From Owenia fusiformis (Eukaryota; Annelida; Polychaeta; Sabellida; Oweniidae), in assembly GCA_903813345.2 (NCBI GenBank), contig CAIIXF020000010.1:10162349-10226348 (forward strand): a stretch of 64,000 bases of DNA, read 5' to 3'. Numbering within the stretch: position 1 is the stretch's first letter; each line of letters opens with the position of its first letter. The notes below the pieces were generated by a model. It saw only the letters and a list, made by a program, of their open reading frames with translations. It was not told where the DNA came from and searched no databases. The translations under genes were made by a program, and so were the position numbers. Positions 10,771 through 46,200 of the stretch are shown piece by piece.

Positions 10771-13700
10771 TCTTGACTGTGCTTATTCCCCGATGCTAAA
10801 AAAGAAAAGATTAACTTTTGCAGGCTGGTGACATTGCACCTTTTTAAAGAAAAGCCACTCAGTAAAATTATAATTTCTCTGCACCAAGATGTTCAATCAA
10901 GATCATTCGAGTGCCTATGTGTTCCTGACACGCTTGGGCATCCGAGAATGTTGACCACCCAAAGTTTGCACGTCATTTTAACATAAATGACTGAAATCGT
11001 GAAAACAAAAAGTTGTGTTATTCTTTCAGAATTGCTTATAACGACTATTTGCAGATTTCATAATGCAATATTTTACAATCATGTAAACAAGTAAAGTACC
11101 GGTACATCTAGTCCCTATATAAAACACTGGCCTATGTGACATGTACTAACATGATAAAACTTCTAGAATTTTTCAATATGGCATTCGCTTCTGTGTTCTT
11201 TATACCCCTCTAACTGCTAAATATTAGGCAATCTATCCTCAAATAAAACCTTAGCCATTAAGTAGGTTAGAGTCTCTGGAACACTTTTGTAAATGTTTTC
11301 ACAAGCAATTTTGTTTGTGTATCTCAAATTTTGTCATCCCGATTTCAGTCATAAATTACGTCAACATAGCAGCAAACCGTGGGTAGCCATTATCATTCAC
11401 AGATGCCCAGACGTCTCAGGAACACAAAGATACTCAAATGATCTTGATTGGACATCATGGTGCAGAGAAATTGTAATTTTACGGAGTGGCTCCATGACAA
11501 AATACAGAGTTTTAAGCCACCTTAATTGCATATACAGCTTCATTAATCATATATAGTTTTGTATATCATCAAAAGCATTCACTTAGTTTTTGAAACAAAC
11601 CGACTGGACTTCCGAAATTGAAATTTTGAATGATTTGTGATAAGAACATGCCTAAGAGAAAATGTAATTCTTACCAGACATTTCCACACAGACCCATTCA
11701 TTTCGCACATAATCAACAAGAAGGCTCCTATTTAAACTGATGATACTATGAGCATACTACAATTGTACAAAGAGATTTGGATATTTGATTTGCAAAAGTT
11801 GATTCGTAAAGTCAAGAAGTCGTAAATCAATGACGTCACAGAGAACAATGGACTTAAGGAATTTTTTACTCTACAAAGTTTCTGTTCATGGGCCCCCAGG
11901 TTAACAATTAAGTAACAAGGCATAAAATGCAATATGTCACTACCGGCCATTTGTTACAGGCACTGACCGCTAAAAACTGTCCAACTATAACAATATGTTA
12001 CCACTTGTGATGGTGACATAATAAAAATAACAAATGAAAGCATAAAATAATCTTAGATTACTATCTCTATAAATAGTCATGATTTATTTGTTTCGTCTCA
12101 TGTTTACAACTATACAATCAATGATACACGTCATACAGTTCAGTGGAAATTATTTGACTTTTGTATGTCAATGTTGTTCACAAAGCTGTGTCTGAATGAA
12201 ATCATGTAATGTATGTACAATATTGTGATTTACATCATATGTTACTTTGGAACAAACAGGTAGACAACACATAACTTGATAGGTTACTTCTTTGGACATT
12301 TCAAAACTGATCAACCAAAAATTGATCTCAAAGTTTAAGGAATTCATTATTTATTCAATGATATGACAAACTAAAAGTGAAAGTTATAAAACATATAAAT
12401 AAATAACTTCTACGATTATTGTGTTCAACTTGACAAACATCATAACATTACATATTATAATACATACAAAAAGTAACTGATTTAATACTATATGGAAGTA
12501 AAAACAACATTTTATCATGACTAACTTGGGTGCCATATATGTTTTACACCAACTTATACACTTAACCTATTAGTTGGGGTGGCTGAGTTTACTTTTAACA
12601 TGTTCAAAGGCCATTGAGAAAATAAGAAGTCCATATAAAATTTCATTAATATTTTGTCAATGTATTATGAAGAGAAATGGGTTAAGTGTAGAAAGAACTG
12701 CAAAACGTTTAGACATTTTGAAGACAGTTGAGTTGAATGTTAATGCATTGAAATGGTAGTACACCTGCTCTCATGAACAATCGAGTCTTAAAATCAGAAC
12801 AAGAGGCATCAACTGCCCTGCAGTTAAGTTACATTATCATTTTGATCTAACACAGGTTGTTCAATGGATTATTCTTATTCATAAAATACTGAATTTTGCT
12901 GTATATCCAATGTTAAGCATCAATTCCTCTTATGTTTTGGGGGATGAGATTGAGAAGTTGTTTTAGAGTTCCTGAATTGCTTATACCTTATCATAAATGT
13001 TACCTCTCAAGTGGTGCAATATTTGGTGTTCAAGAACACATTCAGACATTACTTCTTGTTTTATCAATCCAAACTTACATACAAGACTCTCTTTTGAAAC
13101 CAATTGACTTTATTTTAAGTATTCTTTTCATCAGCCTCATGTAAGGATGCTGGATTTTATTTTGAATCAGGACATCCACTCAGTCAATGTTTCTGTTTTA
13201 TGTGTAAGGTACATGAGACATATTTAATCTGTGTTTGTTTATACTATGTACAGCAGGTCCTTTAATATACTACAGTCGCACCTAGAAATTCGTTCTTCCT
13301 TATGAGCTTAGTTTCAATCCTGAAATTAGATGAAAAAACATATTGTAGTGCATGGCAAACTGTTGTATAGCCAGTGTATGGTATTATTTGGAAATTGCAA
13401 GAACTTGTGAAAATAGAATAAAACAATAATGACTAGAAAAGCAGCACAAAAAGCTTGCAGAACCCCCCAAAACATAACATTAAATTGAGACCGTGAAACA
13501 ATTTCATGTTTATTTTAAAAATGATGAAATATTACAAGAATGGATATAAACAAATGTAGAAAGGGACTCCATATAACTAAAAAATGACCCCCCCCTCCAT
13601 TATCAATATATAATTAAGCCAAAAACAAGTTAAAGATAGCAAATATTTTTTTAATTTGCCAAACAACACAAATAAATAGTTTAAACACAAAAAAATCTTT

Positions 13701-13897
13701 TTCCAAAAGGGTTTTCTGACATGTCCCTCATGCTCACTGCAACCCTGTATTCTTTTTAATGTGTATGTAAAACAGTATGAATCTAAAACGAACACAATTC
13801 ATAAAAACACAGCAGAGTACAAAAAAAATATCAACATACTTCATGGAAATCATATTTCCAAATTTTCACATCGAAAACACATTGGTGAAATACAAAC
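10771..13897. other. intergenic AT-rich DNA, no gene seen
   Basis: Between the two convergent genes I see only short random open frames and a fragment of the GTGGTGAC repeat family near 12000. Part of it may be the 3' UTR of the PP2A-A gene on the minus strand (several tttatt hexamers, the complement of AATAAA), but no end can be fixed. Confidence 0.4.
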
Positions 13898-15169
13898 TAC
13901 AGTAAAACCTGTCTAATCTGAACACCCATGGGACCAGCCAAAAGCGTTCAAATTGGCAGGTGTTCAAATTTCGAGGATTTTGTTGGTCGAGGGGGGGGGA
14001 TTTTCATCGTTTAGTGCACCATATTGAACACTTAATACTAAGTCAGAAAACAATACATGTTGTTGATGAGTTAATTCTACAATAGGCCTATAGCTTATAT
14101 GCTATGTTTTATTTATATTTTGAACAATTTCATCATTTTAGTAAAAATAACTCTTATATTTTGGCAAAAACTTTGTAATACACTGTAAAAGTATATGATA
14201 GTCTCGTACGAAATCTTATGCTTATCAAATGGCTTATCCCATATTATTGTTATATAGCACTGCTTTACTTTTGCTTGAAAAAGTCCTTCATTGTTGTTTG
14301 TTTCTTGGCACTTTTAGCATTAGCAATATTTGAGTAGATATCCTCTTCAAGTAAAAATAATTTTTCATGAGTGTTCATTCGAGATGATGTATAATCCTTC
14401 AAAATATCAAGGGCATTCAGGATGTCAGATGTATGCGAATATTACAAAGTTGGAATTTTTTCTCCTTCTCGTGATATAATCGTGTCTGCAAATGGCGTCT
14501 GTGTTGTCTTTGTGATTATAAAACATTTACTGATTGAATCTTAGCTATCATAACAGACCCATGGGATATCAAACAGTTAAGACCTGTTCATAATCCAAAT
14601 CAAAAACATCCAGTTAATTTACAATAAGGATAAACCAATTATCTCCCAGACTCTCACCTTTCTCTTAATCCAAATCAAAAACATCCAGGTAATTTCCAAT
14701 AATGATAAATCAATTATCTTCTTGATTCACACCTTTCTCTTAATCCAAAAATAAAACATTCAGTTCTTTTCTAATAGGATAAACCAATTAACTCCTGTAT
14801 TCACACCTTTCCAAAACATCCTGTTGTTTTCCACAAATTAGGGATGTCACTGAGACTAAATAATTTAATTAGGACAATTGGTTCTTTGATTGCATTTGTA
14901 TATATGTAAAGATAAATAACAACTTTAACATTGACTCAATATGTGGCTTTAATTGAAATGTCCAGACTTTGATTTCTGATAAAAATGTTCAGATTAGACA
15001 GGTCACTTTTTCAAATCTGGTTGTTCACTGTTCAAATTAGGTGGTGTTCAGATTTCAAGTTTTTTTTAACATGGGAGTCAATGGGAGGAAAAAATGGGAC
15101 CGAAAAAAAGTGTTCAAATTGGAAGGTGTTCGGATTAGCCAGGTGTTCAGATATACAGGTTTTACTGTA
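13898..15169. mobile_element. 1.27-kb non-autonomous DNA transposon with TIRs
   Basis: The left end TACAGTAAAACCTGTCTAATC is matched by an inverted right end (gatatacaggttttactgta). Both termini carry further internal copies of ggtgttca / gttcaaattgg. No transposase frame is visible. Between the ends lie three to four imperfect tandem units of about 80 bp at 14585-14835 (aatccaaatcaaaaacatccag ... caccttt). Confidence 0.75.
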
Positions 15170-15981
15170 CTTTGAAATTACAATCTCACAGACTCGTTTT
15201 TAATAAAAACTTATTTATTTGTAGCAGTATTATTGCCAAGCGGTGACTAAATTATATCAACCATTGTTTAGTTGGAACAATAAGAATTAAGTCTGTAAGA
15301 TTTGTAACCAAGTATGTGCAAATATGCAAGTGCTCCCACTCAATCACGTCATGTCACGAAAGCACCCACCAATGAAATACCACCACCATCACCAAAAATG
15401 GCAATATTACTGGCCAAATACTGTTCTAAAACATTTGTCTGGAAAAAATTATCATTTAATACATTAGTAAAGTCAGTTAGTTGAAATATTTTTTAAATAT
15501 GGATTATTTGAAGAAAATGAGTAATCAAGATCTCAAGTTTATATAATAAAGTAGTAACATGCACAAGTGAGAGCTTTGAGTATGACCATACTCGTACCAT
15601 GGTTAAACATACCAGCGGCCTGAATCTCGAATGTTTTGTAATATCAATTGCCAATTTTTCTTTAGTTTGTCATTGTCATATTTACATCCTGACAAAATTT
15701 CGAGATATGGCCTAAGAACAGTAAAAGCTGACACCAGGTGAAAACTACAATCAAACCTCAGTGGCAGTTTCTTCCGGAGGAGAATTCACATTGCTATTGC
15801 TATAGTCGTACAGTAAAAGGGAGAACAACACAATTACACAATAGATAGTAATCAATGAAAAAAGCAACATTTTTTTGACTTCAGGGAACCTTTGTGAACA
15901 AACTTTGAAACAATCGTTTTGTCTTTTTAAAATAATGCAGATATACCTGGAGACATGTTTAGAATATTTCAGACTGGCCAT

Positions 15982-16061
15982 TTAGTTCAGTGCTGAGGCC
16001 TCCCCTGCCACACAGTATACTCTCTACATTATAGCTCAATCATTAACAGAAAGTACCAAAG
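15982..16061 (-). CDS. candidate terminal coding exon of PP2A-A (unresolved)
   Basis: The last clear PP2A-A exon (16419-16510) ends in phase 1 just after ..YFAEEALT, about three residues short of the human length of 589. Two minus-strand acceptors could supply the end. An AG before 16061 would add ALVLSVND and a stop (16036-16061). An AG before 15992 would add ALN and a stop (15982-15992), giving 589 residues but with a purine-rich tract. I cannot choose between them, and a more distant exon is possible. Confidence 0.35.
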
Positions 16062-16418
16062 CTACAATAATTGCTTATACAGTACAATCCTAAGATGTAC
16101 TTTCTATATTGGGACTTCCTGTCTATGCAAGCTGCTTCAAATGATGCAATCATTTCTTATAAACAACAAATAAAAATGACAAAGCGTACATTCTGTTTTA
16201 CACACTTAAGCTTCAACAGTCACAACAATAAATCATAATCAAAAAATGCTCCTAAAAACACTATGAATTAAATTATATTCGCATGCATAGCAACATAATA
16301 TCTAACATACAGATCAATCTACTAAAAGACCTAAAAACTATTTTAAAACTAAAATTTCTCGATTTATGAAGCAAGCAGGAATGGGAAACCCTAGACAGAT
16401 TGATAGATTGAAACCTAC

Positions 16419-39888
<23,470 letters not shown>

Positions 39889-42800
39889 CTTTATTTTTCA
39901 GAAATAATTGGGGTTTCCAATTTAAAATCAGGGGATATAGCCTCAAAGCAAACAGTTCGAAAAACGTCAACAAAGTTTTGTCTCTGAGACTGTAAACGTG
40001 AACATAAAAGTAAGAAATGATCTCTCTCATCACATTTTACTAAATATTGGCGTAATAATCTTTTAATAAGTAATCTTACTTAGTGGATGTACTTCATACA
40101 GTATACATGCTCTGTTTGAAGTGATAGGAAGAATAAATTTCTGTTCATCTGAAAGAAAATGATCATTTTTGTGTGGGCCCCGGTGGTTTTTTATTTTTTA
40201 TCTTACCTTAGAGTCTATTTCACTGGTTAATTGCACGGACCTCTGCCAGATTACCTCTTCTTCAGTGGTGTCTAGGCTCAATATATGAACTCAAGGGCAA
40301 GACAGAAGATCTTCGGAAAATTTATTTTCCTTGATTTTGGAGTCAGTTTATCAATAAATATCACATGTCATACCTCAAACGATGCATACTGTTACCTTCA
40401 ACTCCAATCACTAAAGCCACACATCCAAAAAAAGCGTCTGTTGATAAAAGCGCTAAAAGCGAGCGTATATTTAATGGAGTGCTCCGGCTATTTCCGTTGT
40501 TCAAATGTTTATTCCCAAAGTCAATTGCCTTTTCTGAGAATGTGATGCTACTCCGGATGACGTCACATCAGAGATTACCAAGAAGTCCCATGATGTTTCT
40601 TTAAACTCCTGTAGAAACAATAACAACGGTTTGTTAGGCTACGCGATTATTTACTTTCATTGGCTTTCATACAGTGGTGAACAAATGGGGCAAATCTTAT
40701 ATATAAATACTCACGATAAATGTGTCATTATGAGGATTGTTCTTTAAATCGCTTCGATTGTCGCCGACAATATTATTTTCGGAAGGTTTCTACATTTAGA
40801 ACGTGACGTCACTATTGAATTAGAACGTTCAATATTAGTAGCGTAAATACTCCAATACCCGATAACGTTTAGTTTAGTTCAGTTTAGTTACCTCCCGTTC
40901 GAAGAGCTCTCATGTATGGTACAACTTCGTCTACATCCGGGTTCTTTCCCATTGGATTACACAGGGGTGCAATTTTCAATGCCACACTGCGACTCTATTA
41001 AACATTTATGTAGAGTTGCATTTGCACAAATGATAGGTATGTATGTAATTAAGATATATAACAAGGCTTTTTGAACTGTAATCCCCAAATCCTAAGGCAT
41101 CTGTAGTTGAAAATGCCGTCCAATTCCAGTAACATCACTGATTTCCCAGAAATTGCTCAGACGCCATCGAAGATCGAAAAAATATAAATAATGTTACTTT
41201 GAATCTCCAATTATCTTTCTGATTATTGAATAAAATGGATCATATAACTATGCTTGAGAGCTGATGGAAGATCAGAAGCTGGAAACGTTCAGAGTAATCA
41301 GCTCGTTCGATGGGCCAATTGAAATTTGTCCTTTCCAACATGTCCAAAGCGATGCATCATGGGAGATATTTATGTAAATTACCACCTGAACTCCTATCAT
41401 GAATAGGACTTTTACTCCCTAGGTTTCATACATTGGTGTAATGCTCACCGGGGCGCAGACGGCAGTAGTTCGAATCCTACTTGGGAATTTTATTTTTGTT
41501 TTTTAAAGCTGCCTTTTTTGAAAAAATGCAATCTTGGATTGTTTTGGGGTCCAGAGTGATATTTTGAGCTATAATGAGAGAATATATAATAATAAACAAT
41601 TGGGGGAAATGCTGTAGAAAAAAACTCATGATAAAGGTGTTATTATGGTGATTGGTCCTTCTATTGCTCAGATGATCGGCAGGCCATTTGATTTTTCGAA
41701 GATTTCTAAATTTAGAATGTCACTTTACTAGCTAATTAGAAGTTTAGATAAGATCCATTAAATTACCCCCGCTTATAAGTGATGTCGGGGTAGTACACTG
41801 GTAGAACGCTCACCTAGAACGCAGACGCCCCTGGTTCGAATCCCTGCTTGATTTTTTTTTCTAATTATATAATTGGCTTTGATTTTACGCTTAAAAACAT
41901 TTATAAATATGTCAACTTTATATTAAAACATTTATTATCTTTTTAGTTGTATTAAAATGTAAAAATAATATATGTCAGCTTATTGCCTTTTCGAGAACAG
42001 TCAAGGTTTAAAGAAATGGTGAATGCTTTGCAACATTAACCAATGTTGACAATTTAGACAAAGTCAAGGCTTACTAATACCAGGTCTGGTTTTGACAAAA
42101 TAAGTTTATAGACATATTCTTGACTTAAGATAAGGATAGGTGTGTTCTGTTTGAAAAATGAGAGTTAAACATGCTGACTAGTAACTATAGTTAGCCAGAA
42201 AATCATGTGTAAATCATAGATCTATTAGACTATATAAAATTATTGAAAATACTGTAACTGAAATATAATTTACAGTTTAGCCTTTATGGAAACTTTGAAA
42301 TCAAGTTAAAAGTATGTCTATCAAATTCAACATTTTTACCCCTTATCCTTGTCATTGAGAGTTGAATGGTTAAAATGATGATTTTTCCATGAATTTGAAA
42401 GCATAATTATTTAATGGTCATATTATAAACTGGATTAAAGGATTCATATAGGCTAGTTCTGATCAAGATAAAATCTGTATAGTTTCATTGTAAAAGTTAT
42501 ATTCGGAACTATATTGCTATAGTTTAATCAGTTGTTATCTTGAAATATGTATGAGCCTACTTCACTAAATCAGTTGAGATGTGTAAAGATAAGACAATGT
42601 GACCCTTAATGATACTATATTTGATAAATGGTTAATCAATGCTGTCATAATTTACTACACGTCCTGTCAATCAAGTGCAAAGTATGAGGCCACTCAGGTT
42701 AATGGTAGAGCACAAATTGACAAAAAAAGATAATAAACTAAAAAATGCCATGGCGGTTTTGGGATTAACCAGTTGGCATTGATTTTATAAACAGACGATA

Positions 42801-43209
42801 ATGAGCCTATGTATGTTTAAAAATAAACAAGCAAATATCAACTTTTATAAAAGGCTCCAAGAGAATCAAGGCCATGAAATATGAAGTCCCTTTCAAAATA
42901 ATCCTTTCCTAGCAAAAATTTAACTTAAAATTTTATTATGCTTTTTTAATGATAAATTTTTCCAGATATTTATAATTCCTGAATTTGAATTGTAAGTACA
43001 TGAAGTAGTCATTAGGCTACTCATATCATATATGTGAGAAAATGCACATGAGTGTATACATGTACAAAATATGTAGACAGTCAAGGTTATATTTTTACCT
43101 CATAAAAAGTAGACATATCAAACTGTTTTTTTATATTTATAGTCCAGCTTCTTGGTGTGTAGTTATTAAGCAGTAGCAGTAAGAACTTCTGAAAACTAAA
43201 AGTCAAGAA
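39889..43209. other. divergent intergenic region between PP2A-A and CBS
   Basis: The two genes start head to head here, so both promoters should lie within it. I find no convincing TATA element. Two diverged copies of one repeat are at about 40679-40920 and 41596-41790 (tcacgataaatgtgtcattatgaggatt against tcatgataaaggtgttattatggtgatt). Two tRNA-like segments follow (41425-41490 and 41783-41850). The rest is AT-rich DNA without recognisable content. Confidence 0.5.
41783..41850 (+). repeat. tRNA-like segment (probable tRNA-derived SINE remnant)
   Basis: It contains an A-box-like tagtacactggtagaacgc and a canonical B box ggttcgaatccc. A sister segment at 41425-41490 has agttcgaatccta with similar cgcagac upstream. 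I could not fold either into a convincing cloverleaf with a clear anticodon, so I treat them as tRNA-derived repeat ends and not as tRNA genes. Confidence 0.4.
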
Positions 43210-46200
43210 ATGTCGGAAAAACAACGCCAACCTAGTGGAGACAGGAAGTGGGTGCGGCCAGACCTTCCCAGTAAATGCACGTATAAAGTTGGCATGTGCC
43301 CTGAGGATTCCCCACATACACGACGAGAGAGGTAAATATATGGTTTTTGTAATTTCCCCCAAATATATTTTCGGGTAAAGAATATTGTTAATTGTAAAAT
43401 GCTTATTTAGAGGATCAATTTTGTTTTTTTTAAATTAACAGAAGGACCTAATTTTTTTTTTTTTTATCTTTAACACTGAACAGAGATACATATTTATCCA
43501 TTAAGTAAATAGATACGATGTAGACTTTATCAATAATCTGGAAAATATTAATCCTGAAGTTCTAGTTCTATGTGTACATAACTATTACTTTCTTTCAGGA
43601 AACCTAAGCCAGCAATTATGCCAAATATTCTATCTAATATTGGAAATACACCTCTAGTCAGACTCAGCAACTTATCAAAAAGTTATGGAATTAAATGTGA
43701 ATTATGTAAGTACAAATACGGTATATTGTTCATTATGTCTCTATTCCAACTGGTGACATATTGTTATAGTCTCCAACCTTTTTGTGACGGTGATTGGTGT
43801 TGGGAATTCCACGTTTAGCATCAGTTACAAATGGCAGGTGGTGAAATTTGGTAGTTAATGGCTTGTTCATGTACTTGTTATGTACATTCATGTTTACTAA
43901 TGAATTATGTTTGTATGATCATGTTCACTTTTGCGATTGTGTATGTAAAATCATGTTCACTATGCATGTACATGTATGACTGTATGATCATTAAGGAATA
44001 AATAATGATAGGCCATTCAATATGGTGAAATTCAGCATGAGTTGAACAGAATGTGGCACAAAGCATAAACCGAAGATGAGTGCATTTGGACGACATTCTG
44101 TTCAAAGAGTGTGGAATTTCACCATATTGAATGGCCTATCATTATTCATTCCAATTCTAACATTAAAATTGAAGTTTAACTTGTGATTCTCTCGTCAAAA
44201 TGTGTCCGTGGCAATCTCCAGGCAGAGACCTAAATGTAACGTCAAATTCAATACAGATTCCCAGATGTGCATAATGCAAGGTTTTGCATGTATGGAGAAT
44301 TAGAGAATGGTTTTGCTGCATTCTGATTGATTGAGAAATTCAATTAAAGCATATAGTTATGTTTGAATGTGCAATAATGAATTATGTGTGTATATTTGTG
44401 CAATCACATTTACTAATGTATTGTATTTGTACTATTACGTTCAGTGACATCCTTGTATATGTATGTGTATGTACTCATGTCTTTCTATTTGCTCAACCAT
44501 GTTCAGTTATATATTCTTTGATATGATGATGTTCAAGTGGCAAAATGCCTGTTCAGTTATATATTCTTTTATGTGATGATGTTCCAGTGGCAAATTGCCT
44601 GTTCAGTTATATATTCTTTGATGTGATGATGTTCTAGTGGCAAAATGCCTGTTCAGTTATATATTCTTTGATGTGATGATGTTCCAGTGGCAAATTGCCT
44701 GTTCAGTTATATATTCTTTGATGTGATGATGTTCCAGTGGCAAAATGCCTGTTCAGTTATATATTCTTTGATGTGATGATGTTCCAGTGGCAAAATGCCT
44801 GTTCAGTTATATATTCTTTGATGTGATGATGTTCCAGTGGCAAATTGCCTGTTCAGTTATATATTCTTTGATGTGATGATGTTCCAGTGGCAAAATGCCT
44901 GTTCAGTTATATATTCTTTTATGTGATGATGTTCCAGTGGCAAAATGCCTGTTCAGTTATATATTCTTTGATGTGATGATGTTCCAGTGGCAAAATGCCT
45001 GTTCAGTTATATATTCTTTGATGTGATGATGTTCCAGTGGCAAAATGCCTGTTCAGTTATATATTCTTTGATGTGATGATGTTCAAGTGGCAAAATGCAT
45101 GTTCAGTTATATATTCTTTGATGTGATGATGTTCCAGTGGCAAAATGCATGTTCAGTTATATATTCTTTGATGTGATGATGTTCCAGTGGCAAAATGCCT
45201 GTTCAGTTATATATTCTTTGATGTGATGATGTTCCAGTGGCAAAATGCCTGTTCAGTTATATATTCTTTGATGTGATGATGTTCAAGTGGCAAAATGCAT
45301 GTTCAGTTATATATTCTTTGATGTGATGATGTTCCAGTGGCAAAATGCCTGTTCAGTTATATATTCTTTGATGTGATGATGTTCCAGTGGCAAAATGCCT
45401 GTTCAATTATATATTCTTTGATGTGATGATGTTCAAGTGGCAAAATGCATGTTCAGTTATATATTCTTTGATGTGATGATGTTCCAGTGGCAAAATGCCT
45501 GTTCAGTTATATATTCTTTGATGTGATGATGTTCAAGTGGCAAAATGCATGTTCAGTTATATATTCTTTGATGTGATGATGTCCCAGTGGCAAAATACCT
45601 GTTCAGTTATATATTCTTTGATGTGATGATGTTCCAGTGGCAAAATGCCTGTTCAGTTATATATTCTTTGATGTGATGATGTTCAAGTGGCAAAATGCAT
45701 GTTCAGTTATATATTCTTTGATGTGATGATGTTCCAGTGGCAAAATGCCTGTTCAGTTATATATTCTTTGATGTGATGATGTTCCAGTGGCAAAATGCCT
45801 GTTCAGTTATATATTCTTTGATGTGATGATGTTCCAGTGGCAAAATGCGAGTTCTTCAATGCTGGAGGGAGTGTGAAGGATCGTATAGGACTGCGTATGA
45901 TAGAAGATGCTGAGGAGTCAGGAACACTCAAGAAAGGAGATGTTTTAATTGAACCTACATCAGGAAACACAGGTAGATTTTTGTTTAGCTTTAGGCGTGC
46001 TTGTGGTCTTGCGGTCAGAATCGCGAAAAAAGCATGAATGTCACTTTTCTAGTGTTCACTGTTGTGATAAGGCAATACATATTTAAGGCTCTCAAGCTGT
46101 TTGTATGAGGGAATCTATAAGTATCACTATGTGTATTGACTGATATAGAGATATAGGTACTCATCCTTTAAAATCACTAGTTTCTAGCCAATTCTTGAAT

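Noticed and set aside
15751-15981. 76-codon minus-strand frame with a hydrophobic segment downstream of PP2A-A
   Set aside because: No family resemblance, no supporting splice or start context beyond an ATG, and it lies where a 3' UTR is expected.
41425-41850. Possible tRNA genes with GGTTCGAATCC
   Set aside because: No convincing acceptor stem or anticodon loop could be drawn, and two degraded copies beside a repeated segment suggest tRNA-derived repeats.
44501-45850. 50-bp array read as a repeated coding domain of CBS
   Set aside because: The period is not a multiple of three and stop codons appear within two units; conserved CBS sequence starts only at 45838.
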